Virus record (IMG/VR): IMGVR_UViG_3300009285_000037
Location: 1-24,712 of that record
From: a virus
Strand: one strand, 5' to 3'
DNA length: 24,712 nt
The position numbers and the translations under genes were made by a program. Below the pieces are notes generated by a model that saw only the letters and a program-made list of their open reading frames with translations, did no database searches and was not told where the DNA came from. Below, one piece after another: positions 5,577 through 12,543 of this stretch (positions are counted from its first letter, which is position 1; every line of letters begins with the position of its first letter).

Positions 5577-6034
5577 AGCAAATACCCCTGTCGCGTGGGC
5601 GTGTGGCTCTTGTGGATGACGGGGATTTTGAATGGTTGTCTCAATGGAAATGGTATGCACATGAAGATAAGTGGAATTGGTATGCACAACGCGGCGAAGG
5701 GTTGTTTTCAAAAACTATCTTTATGCATCGTGTCATTATGAACACTCCTGCTGGAGTTGAAACGGATCATGTTGACGGAAACGGCTTGAACAATCAGCGC
5801 GAGAATCTTCGGCTTGCTACTACTTCACAAAATCAAGGCAATAAGAAAAAGTCGTTTACTAATGCCAGTGGCTATAAAGGTGTTTATCGACATCGTGGTA
5901 GATGGCGCGCGCGCTTGCGTAAGGATGGTGTATGTGTCTTTGAGGAGTCTTTTGATGCTCAGGAAGATGCTGCCCGCGCGTATGATGCTAAGGCTAGGGA
6001 GTTTTTCGGGGAATATGCACGGACAAATTTCTAG
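5573..6034 (+). CDS. HNH endonuclease with C-terminal AP2 DNA-binding domain
   Basis: A 153-aa free-standing HNH homing-type nuclease. The HNH part shows MHRVIM (51-56), the DHVDGNGLNNQRENLR core (65-80) with metal and catalytic His/Asn residues, and then a linker. Residues about 99-153, SGYKGVYRHRGRWRARLRK to AYDAKAREFFGEYARTNF, are an AP2 domain. Such genes commonly sit as mobile insertions in phage genomes. The start is GTG 5573, overlapping the stop of the RHH-like gene, so the two form a two-gene plus-strand operon against an otherwise leftward neighbourhood. Confidence 0.93.
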   Translation: MKQIPLSRGRVALVDDGDFEWLSQWKWYAHEDKWNWYAQRGEGLFSKTIFMHRVIMNTPAGVETDHVDGNGLNNQRENLRLATTSQNQGNKKKSFTNASGYKGVYRHRGRWRARLRKDGVCVFEESFDAQEDAARAYDAKAREFFGEYARTNF

Positions 6035-6058
6035 AGGGGCGGGGGGCGGCTTGCGCGC

Positions 6059-6279
6059 CTGTCTGCGTGCGTGTACTTCGCACAGGCAGGATCTGCTCTT
6101 GATCTTGCTTCCCCGGCCTGTGCGAGACTCGGAGCCGACGATGGAAGGAGGAATCTTGCTCTTGACTTTGCTTGAGGCGCGCGGTGGCACGTTTGCGGAG
6201 GCTATGCCGGAGCGTGCCATCCGAAGCCGAACTGAGCGGAGGCACTACCGAAGCGAAGTATCTGCTTTTGATCTTGCTT
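6059..6279. repeat. palindrome and three copies of a 19-nt repeat in non-coding DNA
   Basis: TCTGCTCTTGATCTTGCTT (6092-6110) and TCTGCTTTTGATCTTGCTT (6261-6279) differ at one base; a weaker copy, TTGCTCTTGACTTTGCTT, lies at about 6156-6173. A dispersed palindrome is at 6059-6090. The interval 6035-6352 has no gene I can support. Confidence 0.5.
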
Positions 6280-6352
6280 GTCTGAGGTATCACTGGCGCC
6301 GACTGTGGAAGGCGCATGCTTTCGACAAGATTTCTAGTCGTGAGCATGGTTC

Positions 6353-6381
6353 TTGACCCCAAATAGATAATCGTCTATACT
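6353..6381 (+). promoter_or_regulatory. strong sigma70-type promoter for a non-coding transcript
   Basis: -35 TTGACC (6353-6358), 17-bp spacer, -10 TATACT (6376-6381). It faces right, against the late operon, with no plus-strand gene downstream before a terminator. Confidence 0.82.
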
Positions 6382-6387
6382 TCCACC

Positions 6388-6516
6388 TGATCTGCCTGTG
6401 CGTGAAGCACGCAGACAGGTACGCGGAAGGATGAGGATGAGCCGAAACGAGAGGAGTACGCGAGTTCTGATCCGGTTAGCTCCCATGATCGTCACAGTTC
6501 ATGGGAGCTCTTTTTT
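6388..6516 (+). ncRNA. candidate small RNA of about 130 nt
   Basis: It is bounded by the promoter at 6353-6381 and the intrinsic terminator at 6478-6516. The 5' part carries a dispersed-family hairpin (CTGCCTGTGCGTG with CACGCAGACAG, 6392-6418). The middle is purine-rich (AAGGATGAGGATGAG, AGAGGAG), unpaired by eye and resembling ribosome-binding sites or their targets. GTACGCG occurs twice (6419 and 6456). No frame both opens and closes inside it. It ends at the stop codon of the convergent fibre gene. Possible roles are regulation of phage mRNAs or immunity, as the small CI RNA does in satellite P4; neither is demonstrated. Confidence 0.65.
6478..6516 (+). terminator. intrinsic terminator of the candidate sRNA
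   Basis: AGCTCCCATGA (6478-6488) pairs perfectly with TCATGGGAGCT (6499-6509), followed by C and TTTTTT. The 11-bp stem and T-run are on the plus strand. On the minus strand the stem has no T-run, though it may still protect the late mRNA's 3' end. Confidence 0.92.
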
Positions 6517-6517
6517 G

Positions 6518-8596
6518 TTATGCTTCTATGTTCCCTGCAATCAACAGACTATCACTGGTAGTCCATGTGAAATCAGTACCCTGGCCTATTCCATTAGGGG
6601 ATGCGTCGGTTTGGACGTAAATCGTTGTTGAGTTGAGTTTGAGAGTCTGTCCGATCTTTTGACCTACACTCGCGTCGTTCAATACTGCGCCTCCCGGCTC
6701 GGAATAGGCTGTTGTATCAAGGGCTGTAACCGGCAGGGTAAATGTCCACGCACCCGTTCCGCCTGTGGTCGTACTGCCCCATGTCAACGCTATCTTATAG
6801 AACACGATGGGACCGATCCGTAGATACTTTCCTGCGATTGTTCCGTTTCCAAGCGCCGGCGCTGTGCCTGTTGAACTCCATGTAGGGGTGTAGCTTGTCC
6901 ACGCGCCTGGCCTGTGTACATGGTCGCGTCTGGCGGCGTATGTGCTCGTCCCATCGGCTGCGGCTGTGCCGATGTTGGCGGGGTCGCCTTCGGAGTCACT
7001 GAACAATAATGTGGCGGGTGCTTTTCTTTCAAAAACTGCATCCCCGGCATTCCAATATAGGATGTCACCATCTGTAAGTACAGTTAGGAGCGCGGGGTCA
7101 ATTGTTGCGCCTTGTATGGCTTTTGCGCTTGTTCCTAATACTCTCCATCTTGAGGATGTGCTGTCGTATTGCAGGATAACTGTGTAGTTTGGGGTTATCG
7201 TCAGTGTTCCGCCGCCTAAAGCGAATCGGTTTGCCGCGGCGCTTGCTCCGCCGCCTGTTTCATTTATGAGATAGAGCGCGTATGTAGCGCCGATGTTGTG
7301 GATGACAATGATCCGTCCGTCTGTGCCACCTGCCAATCCTGTGATGCTTCTGGCTGCTCCGCTGGCTTCGAGCCTGAGCACGGATGCTGTAGAGAGTCCG
7401 GTGGGGTTGTAATCGTTTTGGTCTGCGCTGAGCGCGGTGGGGGTGATGTCTCCTGTTAGCGCGAAATCTTTGGCTGTGTGTCCGTGGTCGTCGATGGTCT
7501 CCATCGCGGCCTGGATGTTGTTGTCGTTGGTGGTTAGGATGCCGTCGAAGTTGGTTGTGTTGAGCGGTGTGAATGGCGCGGCGGCTTCAATGGTTCCTGG
7601 TAGTGCTCCGCCTTCTGTGCCGCGTGACCAATCATAGGTATTGAGAATAATCCTCCATGCCAGTTCTTTGAATTCGGTGTTGAATTCCTCTGTTACTTGC
7701 AGGTTTCTTGAGTCGTTGGTGTATAGGGAGTTGGGGTAGTTTCCAAAAGTAAATGCAAATTGGTCGAATGATAGATACTTTAGATGGGGTGCGATCGGCT
7801 TTAGTCTGAAAGGGAATGACACGTTGGAGACTGGCGGGCTGGCTGTACTTTCCAGGTAGCCCAAATTCCATAATGGATCATTGGCGTTTCCGTCGTAGTG
7901 AATGGTTGCGGCTTCGTCCCGGTACAGGAAGCGCCTATACGCGGCTGTATCGTAGCCGAGTTCTTCGAACAATCCAATTGCCAGTGTGTGGTCTGCGCTT
8001 CCGTCTGCGTCTGTGCCTACGGCTTTGAACAGGATTTGATCGTTGCCGTTGTCACATGCAAAGATAAGATATTTCTGTTTGAGCATATTGAGTACATCAT
8101 AGGCTCGGTTGAGATTGAGTACCTTTCCTGATCCCAGGAATTTATAGGACTGCCATGCTGCTCCGACTGTGTAATATACTGCCGTCTTGCCCTGGGCTGT
8201 GCATAGTGCGTCTATGAGCGTCTTATAGGTTACGTCTGCTGCGGCTGTGTATTTCTGTGCCTTGAGCATGCAGGCGGTGACGGTCTGAAATATCCCGTCC
8301 CACACTTGAGTCAATCCGTAATAGTAGGAGGAGTCTATGGTGTAGTTTATGCCTGCAATTGTCACGCCGCGCGTGATTTTGAATTCCAATTCGTGTGGAT
8401 AGTTGAAACCTTCGTAGACTGAGCCTTGTTGTCGGACCCATTTGGCTTCAAGGTTGATTCCCGATAGTTTGAATTGGAATGGCTGTGCTGTTTCCAGTAT
8501 GCTGAATCCCACTTCGCGAACGGTCAGTAGAAAGTAAGGCTGAAAACTTCCGCTATCGAGTGCGGCTTCGAGTGTGGCGTTTAGAGTGCGTGGCAC
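6518..8596 (-). CDS. large tail-fibre-like / receptor-binding structural protein (692 aa)
   Basis: Last gene of the late operon. Residues 1-310 form a region I do not recognise (LTVREVGFSILETAQPFQFK, then mixed alpha/beta), perhaps the virion-anchoring part. From about 345 the sequence is fibre-like: DDHGHTAKDF, repeats rich in Gly, Ala, Thr and Ser, a domain with GGTDGRIIVIHNIG typical of fibre modules, and GTSTYAARRDHVHRPG near 570 before a beta-rich C-terminal domain. Position behind an adaptor-like gene fits a tail or fibre component. With no tape measure or tube gene present, this may be the only substantial tail protein. It starts 3 bp after the preceding stop. Confidence 0.75.
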   Translation of the reverse strand: MPRTLNATLEAALDSGSFQPYFLLTVREVGFSILETAQPFQFKLSGINLEAKWVRQQGSVYEGFNYPHELEFKITRGVTIAGINYTIDSSYYYGLTQVWDGIFQTVTACMLKAQKYTAAADVTYKTLIDALCTAQGKTAVYYTVGAAWQSYKFLGSGKVLNLNRAYDVLNMLKQKYLIFACDNGNDQILFKAVGTDADGSADHTLAIGLFEELGYDTAAYRRFLYRDEAATIHYDGNANDPLWNLGYLESTASPPVSNVSFPFRLKPIAPHLKYLSFDQFAFTFGNYPNSLYTNDSRNLQVTEEFNTEFKELAWRIILNTYDWSRGTEGGALPGTIEAAAPFTPLNTTNFDGILTTNDNNIQAAMETIDDHGHTAKDFALTGDITPTALSADQNDYNPTGLSTASVLRLEASGAARSITGLAGGTDGRIIVIHNIGATYALYLINETGGGASAAANRFALGGGTLTITPNYTVILQYDSTSSRWRVLGTSAKAIQGATIDPALLTVLTDGDILYWNAGDAVFERKAPATLLFSDSEGDPANIGTAAADGTSTYAARRDHVHRPGAWTSYTPTWSSTGTAPALGNGTIAGKYLRIGPIVFYKIALTWGSTTTGGTGAWTFTLPVTALDTTAYSEPGGAVLNDASVGQKIGQTLKLNSTTIYVQTDASPNGIGQGTDFTWTTSDSLLIAGNIEA

Positions 8597-8599
8597 TTG

Positions 8600-9250
8600 T
8601 TATTGCCCCCATGAATGGTACTGGTCATTCCATGCGCGCGTGTCGGGTTCGGAGACGGGCGCTTGTCTGCGTTGCGCCTGAGTAATCCCTGCTTTGAATG
8701 CTGTTTTGTATTGTTCGGCTATTTCCCGGTAATTGTCTGATTGATCCTGTGATAGATTGATCGTCTCGACTCGCGCTGTGGCTCGGATCGTGATTGCATA
8801 GAATGCGGCTCCGTCTACGATAACTTGATCGTGTTGTGCCTGGATGGTGCTTTCGGTTGCAGAGTCCAGTCCGTTGATTGTGTGGTCTTTGGTGTAGCGC
8901 ACGATGATGGTATTGCTTGTGGTCTCGGGTTGGCGCAGTCGAAAGAATAAACGTTCATCTTCCCAATACTTGTCATAGTCGAGTGAGATGTCCAGTTCGT
9001 TTTGGTTGTCTCCCTGCTCGAGCACGTCAAGAATATCGGTGGCTAAACTATCTTCGTCTGATAGTTCATACTCGTATTGATCGTTCACTCCGGTGATGGT
9101 TACTGCCGCGTAGACTGGCACGGCGAGATTGAATTCGTCGAGCGCCTGGCGAACGCCGGCTGTCACGATGGCGCTTGTGAAGTATGTGCCGGACGAATCG
9201 CCGAGAATGTTCTGGACCTTGGTGATGAGGGTGGTCAATGAGTCGGACAT
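8600..9250 (-). CDS. phage adaptor / head-tail connector-like protein (216 aa)
   Basis: The N-terminus (LITKVQNILGDSSGTYFTSAIVTAGVRQALDEFN) matches the pattern of phage adaptor proteins that bind below the portal: a short helix, a LGD-ssg turn, then a helix ending near a conserved aromatic. The middle is beta-rich (VTITGVNDQYEYEL, TIIVRYTKDH) and the C-terminal third is helical (QSDNYREIAEQYKTAFKAGI). Similar proteins form the ring joining portal to tail in siphoviruses and podoviruses. The family call is by eye. Confidence 0.62.
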   Translation of the reverse strand: MSDSLTTLITKVQNILGDSSGTYFTSAIVTAGVRQALDEFNLAVPVYAAVTITGVNDQYEYELSDEDSLATDILDVLEQGDNQNELDISLDYDKYWEDERLFFRLRQPETTSNTIIVRYTKDHTINGLDSATESTIQAQHDQVIVDGAAFYAITIRATARVETINLSQDQSDNYREIAEQYKTAFKAGITQAQRRQAPVSEPDTRAWNDQYHSWGQ

Positions 9251-9293
9251 GGTTTATTTGCCTTCTACAATTGTCCTGGCACCTGTCTGTTGA

Positions 9294-9425
9294 CTAGGCA
9301 GGCGTAGTGCCACGGAGAAGCTCCCTGAGCGATTTTGTCGCGCGGGCATAGTATGGGTCGTAAATTGATTGAAAATCGCTCGTGGGCTTGTTATTTGCGA
9401 TAACTTTGATTCTGTACAAGCCCAC
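9294..9425 (-). CDS. possible small protein (43 aa), start uncertain
   Basis: In the 186-bp gap between two late genes one minus frame is open and looks coding: GLYRIKVIANNKPTSDFQS, then YDPYYARATKSLRELLRG. GTG 9425 is used here, but there is no clear ribosome site. The frame also runs open back through the end of the previous gene, so coupling or frameshifting is possible. The stop lies in a dispersed palindrome. The same DNA contains two perfect inverted repeats, which may be the real feature. Confidence 0.35.
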   Translation of the reverse strand: MGLYRIKVIANNKPTSDFQSIYDPYYARATKSLRELLRGTTPA

Positions 9426-9428
9426 GAG
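9327..9428. repeat. two interlocking perfect inverted repeats
   Basis: GAGCGATTTT (9327-9336) pairs with AAAATCGCTC (9372-9381), and CTCGTGGGCTTG (9379-9390) pairs with CAAGCCCACGAG (9417-9428). The inner arms share three bases, so the two stems cannot be complete at once. Confidence 0.7.
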
Positions 9429-9436
9429 TAGGAAAC

Positions 9437-9619
9437 TTATTGTATTCGGCCTTTGGCTCTGAGTTCGGGCACAATGCCGAACAGTTTCAGGAATGCGAGC
9501 ACGAGCACGAGTAACACGCCTGCTTCGAGTTTATAGTCCGTGAAGTAGGCGACGAGCGCGGCGGCTACGTATGCCAACGCCTGCCAGAATGCAAGTGAGT
9601 AAACGAATGGGGGGATCAT
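9437..9619 (-). CDS. small membrane protein, holin-like (60 aa)
   Basis: Two hydrophobic segments (about residues 8-27, FWQALAYVAAALVAYF, and 33-50, AGVLLVLVLAFLKLFGIV) joined by a short TDYKLE turn, with a basic end. Two-helix topology and position in the late region fit a class II holin or a small virion membrane protein. It overlaps the preceding gene by ATGA. Another membrane protein with coiled coil lies next to the endolysin, so which of them acts as holin is open. Confidence 0.62.
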   Translation of the reverse strand: MIPPFVYSLAFWQALAYVAAALVAYFTDYKLEAGVLLVLVLAFLKLFGIVPELRAKGRIQ

Positions 9620-9879
9620 GATCTTGTCTTTCTCCTTTTTGGTTTTGGTTGTTCTTCTTCGACTGCATCTTCGATGTAGGCGAAGGGTTCTGATACTTTT
9701 CTTGTTGGGCGCGGCGCGTCATCGTCTGTGGTCTCGAACCGCAACTTCCGACCATCACACAGAATGATGATGATCTCTGTGCCGTGTAGCGCCGCGTCTA
9801 GTAGTTCGGGCTTTTCGGGGCCTAGCTGCTCGATCTGTTTTAGATAGCGCGTGGCTATCTCTTTTGTGACTGCATCCAT
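9616..9879 (-). CDS. hypothetical late protein (87 aa)
   Basis: ATG 9879 follows AGAGCCAGCA, a weaker version of the shared ribosome-binding module. The N-terminus is helical (VTKEIATRYLKQIEQLGPEK), then a strand pair (HGTEIIIILCDGRKLRFET), then an acidic stretch and a strongly basic tail (KPKRRKTRS). No family recognised. It sits between the tandem paralogues and a membrane protein. Confidence 0.68.
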   Translation of the reverse strand: MDAVTKEIATRYLKQIEQLGPEKPELLDAALHGTEIIIILCDGRKLRFETTDDDAPRPTRKVSEPFAYIEDAVEEEQPKPKRRKTRS

Positions 9880-9887
9880 TGCTGGCT

Positions 9888-10400
9888 CTACACTTTCAAG
9901 TCGAAGTTTGCCACTGCGCCTAACAGGTCAATGGTTGTGGTGAGCGCCTGGTTGAGCGTGAGTTCGACAAGCACGTAAACGTCATTGTCGATCCAGATCG
10001 GTGTGGACAGTGTGAGAGTCATCTTGTGTTGATCGAGGTCATCTCTCTCGGCTGCGGTGTCGTGGCCGGTGTCATAGGTAAACGTCTGCGCTGCCACGAC
10101 TGCTACGGCGCCCTCTGCGCCGCGCGTAACTTTGTTGATGACTGCATCCACCGCGTCACATGCGGCAATGAGTATCTCGAAATCCACTTCTATAGACTTG
10201 AGATATGCGCCTTTGAGTGCAACGCTGTTGGAGGGTAGCAGGATCGGGATGTTGACGACGGCCGTTTGATCGGCTGCGGCGACGTGTTTGGCAATCGTGC
10301 TTGTCACGGCTCCCGCCGCGTTCGTCCATGTTCCGGTGACGCAGTGAAACAGGGTCGGCGGGATGTACTGGCTCATGTGGGTGTCTTGAACGTATCCCAT
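9888..10400 (-). CDS. late structural protein, paralogue B (170 aa)
   Basis: Clearly related to the next gene upstream: both begin MGYV-DT-MSQ, then an aromatic residue and IPP, and share LPSNSV-LKGAYLKS, INKVTRGA, DQHK-T-TL and WIDNDVY. The fold looks all-beta. Position right after the capsid gene suggests a capsid decoration or cement protein, or a fibre-like surface protein. Tail tube cannot be excluded. AGGTG lies 7 nt before the ATG. I know of similar uncharacterised proteins in metagenomic phages, but not their function. Confidence 0.78.
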   Translation of the reverse strand: MGYVQDTHMSQYIPPTLFHCVTGTWTNAAGAVTSTIAKHVAAADQTAVVNIPILLPSNSVALKGAYLKSIEVDFEILIAACDAVDAVINKVTRGAEGAVAVVAAQTFTYDTGHDTAAERDDLDQHKMTLTLSTPIWIDNDVYVLVELTLNQALTTTIDLLGAVANFDLKV

Positions 10401-10407
10401 GTCACAC

Positions 10408-10914
10408 CTACAATCTCAAAGTGTAGTTCGCGACGGCTGCGAGAATATCCACGGTGACGGTGCCTCCGCAGACGAGCGTGAGCGTCAATAGATAATAGAC
10501 ATCGTTGTCTATCCATTCTGGTGTGGTGAGCGTGACCGTTAGTTTGTGTTGATCTTCGGTAGCTGCGGTTGTGGCTGCGACAAGGCTTTGTGTAACGGTG
10601 ACAGACGAAACGACTGCTACGGCTTCATCGGCTCCGCGTGTGACTTTGTTGATGGCCGCGGTTACGCTGGTTGCTACGGCAAGCAGGAGTTCGTAGTCGA
10701 TTTCCACGCTTTTCAGGTATGCGCCTTTGAGTCCTACGCTGTTGCTTGGCAGGATGATCGGGATTGTGACGACTCCCGTTGAAGCTGCGGCCGCGCGGTG
10801 CAGGGCGATCGTCCCTGTGACGGCTCCGGCTGCTTGTGTGTAAGTGCCTGTTACGCCCATCATTGCTGTGGGCGGGATGAATTGACTCATCGCTGTGTCA
10901 TGTACGTAACCCAT
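10408..10914 (-). CDS. late structural protein, paralogue A (168 aa)
   Basis: I chose ATG 10914 over 10932 because GGAG lies 8 nt upstream and it gives the same MGYV start as the paralogue. The two proteins are collinear over their whole length, differing most in the DTAMSQF/DTHMSQY region and in the middle (SLVAATTAATEDQHK versus DTGHDTAAERDDLDQHK). They are separated by 7 bp, so this is a tandem duplication. An upstream hairpin may separate its expression from the capsid gene. Decoration or surface protein by position. Confidence 0.78.
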   Translation of the reverse strand: MGYVHDTAMSQFIPPTAMMGVTGTYTQAAGAVTGTIALHRAAAASTGVVTIPIILPSNSVGLKGAYLKSVEIDYELLLAVATSVTAAINKVTRGADEAVAVVSSVTVTQSLVAATTAATEDQHKLTVTLTTPEWIDNDVYYLLTLTLVCGGTVTVDILAAVANYTLRL

Positions 10915-10931
10915 GATGTTTACTCCTTCCA

Positions 10932-10998
10932 TGCCTTCATGGAGGCATGGTGACTATTTCCCACCATTGGACAGTGAAAGCAGGTGTCCAATGGTGGG
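10932..10998. repeat. strong hairpins between capsid gene and tandem paralogues
   Basis: CCCACCATTGGACA (10960-10973) pairs perfectly with TGTCCAATGGTGGG (10985-10998) around an 11-nt loop. A CATGCCT/AGGCATG hairpin lies alongside at about 10930-10949. There is no T-run in the transcribed direction. It could set mRNA 3' ends or stability for the abundant capsid and paralogue messages. Confidence 0.7.
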
Positions 10999-11019
10999 TG
11001 AATACAATTGTTCTTGCTC

Positions 11020-12543
11020 TTATCCTGCGACGTTGTTCTTGTGCAAGGGCAGGTCGTCGGCGACGCCGACGGTCAGGAATTGTCTGACCTTGATTCGGCT
11101 CTCGTCATTAGCGAACATGGCGGGGTCGATCTCGCTCGATGCGCTGAAAATCTGAGGCACTACGCCGAAGATTTCTCCGATCATTACGCCTGGGCGCAGT
11201 TTGGGGTCTATTACTGCCGCCCAATCGGTTGCATCTGTCCATTCAGGGACTGCGATCGGGTCAACGCGTCCGCCCCAACGCACGCTTGCGGTAGCTGGCA
11301 CGTTCTGCGCGGGCGCTTCCCAACGCGGCACGAACAATGCTTCGGCTGCTGCAATCAGATCAGCAGGTACAAGGCAGATGGAGGGCTTGAGTCCCTGGGG
11401 CTTGCCTGTGCCGTAGTACCCGGCTGCGTTCTTGACCATGAGCTTTTTCTTGTACATGGCCGTTGCAACCGCGTTCCATGCGGTGTAGTCTGTGCCGAGG
11501 GCTGTCGTTAGAAGATTGATGTGTCCGCCGGCTGTGGTCTGTGCGGTTGAGTTGAACAGTGCTCCGCCGTCGTTCATGGTGGGGCCTGCTCCGGCTGCCT
11601 GTGTGAAGATGGCCGCAACCTGTTCTGAGACATTGCGGATTCCGGCTAAGGCTGCTTCGCGCGGCATTCGGGTAAATGCGCGCAAGTCATCTCTGAGCAC
11701 GGCTTCGATGGTCAACGGCACGTATCCGCCGTACTTTGCCCAATCGGATGTTTCCTTGTTGTCACCAATCGGTAGTTCGGTGTACTCTCCACGTTCCGCG
11801 ACGGTGGGCAGGCTTGCGATCGTGCCGGTGCGGACCCATGTCACTTGATTTAGGTTCGTGAAGTGTTCGACGGTGACGATCTTCTTCCACCAGCCATACA
11901 CGTCTTCGAAGTCTTTCCATGCGTTGGTCAGCATCTTGTTCATGACGTTGGCCACGATGGATGGGAAGTTGGCGGTCACCAGTGCGAATTCAGGGTAAAA
12001 ACCGCCCATGAATGACACATCGCCGGTTGCCATGAGATAGGCTTCTTGAATGCCGTTTAGCCTGCGAACTTTTATATTCGCTTCTGCTGGCGAGCGTTCC
12101 ATGCCGAACAGGTCTTCGACGGCGAGCCGGAATTGATCACGGCTGTCTACTATGCCGTAGACGCTGCGGCCTGGTCCTTGGATGTTGTTCCCATTCGATA
12201 GCGCGGCAAGTTCTGTGCGCGCGTCCGAGACGGCTTCTGATAGTTCGGATGCCTTGAACGCGCGGCCTTCGAATCCCTTGCGGATGCGCTTCTGCACGAT
12301 CTCCGGTAACTTGGAGGATGCGAGTCCGCTGGATAGCAGGTGTTCGCATTGCGCTACGAGAACGGCATTGCTCTCAGCGAGTTGGGCTTCGAGCGCGTTC
12401 ATTCGTTCGGTCTCACCAAGCAGTTGCGCGGCTGCCTGGCGGTTGGCTTCGATCTGCTGTTCTTGCAGGGAAGTCTCAACGACTTCACCTTCGATCTCCG
12501 ACTCTACTCCCTCTGCGTTTGTCACTTTGACTTTTCTTTTCAT
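11020..12543 (-). CDS. probable internal translation product: scaffold-capsid protein (507 aa)
   Basis: Inside the fused gene, AAGGAGG lies 5 nt before ATG 12543 (residue 231 of the fusion), the best ribosome site in the window. Starting here would give scaffold plus capsid without protease, supplying many capsid subunits per protease, as lambda does with its C/Nu3 nested gene. This is prediction from the start site only. Confidence 0.6.
   Translation of the reverse strand: MKRKVKVTNAEGVESEIEGEVVETSLQEQQIEANRQAAAQLLGETERMNALEAQLAESNAVLVAQCEHLLSSGLASSKLPEIVQKRIRKGFEGRAFKASELSEAVSDARTELAALSNGNNIQGPGRSVYGIVDSRDQFRLAVEDLFGMERSPAEANIKVRRLNGIQEAYLMATGDVSFMGGFYPEFALVTANFPSIVANVMNKMLTNAWKDFEDVYGWWKKIVTVEHFTNLNQVTWVRTGTIASLPTVAERGEYTELPIGDNKETSDWAKYGGYVPLTIEAVLRDDLRAFTRMPREAALAGIRNVSEQVAAIFTQAAGAGPTMNDGGALFNSTAQTTAGGHINLLTTALGTDYTAWNAVATAMYKKKLMVKNAAGYYGTGKPQGLKPSICLVPADLIAAAEALFVPRWEAPAQNVPATASVRWGGRVDPIAVPEWTDATDWAAVIDPKLRPGVMIGEIFGVVPQIFSASSEIDPAMFANDESRIKVRQFLTVGVADDLPLHKNNVAG

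Noticed and set aside
6419-6475. Self-cleaving ribozyme suggested by GATGAG...GAAAC in the sRNA
   Set aside because: The CTGATGA core and the three stems of a hammerhead cannot be formed.
6398-6631. Plus-strand 77-aa frame in the sRNA region
   Set aside because: It would read through the strong intrinsic terminator and into the antisense of the fibre gene.
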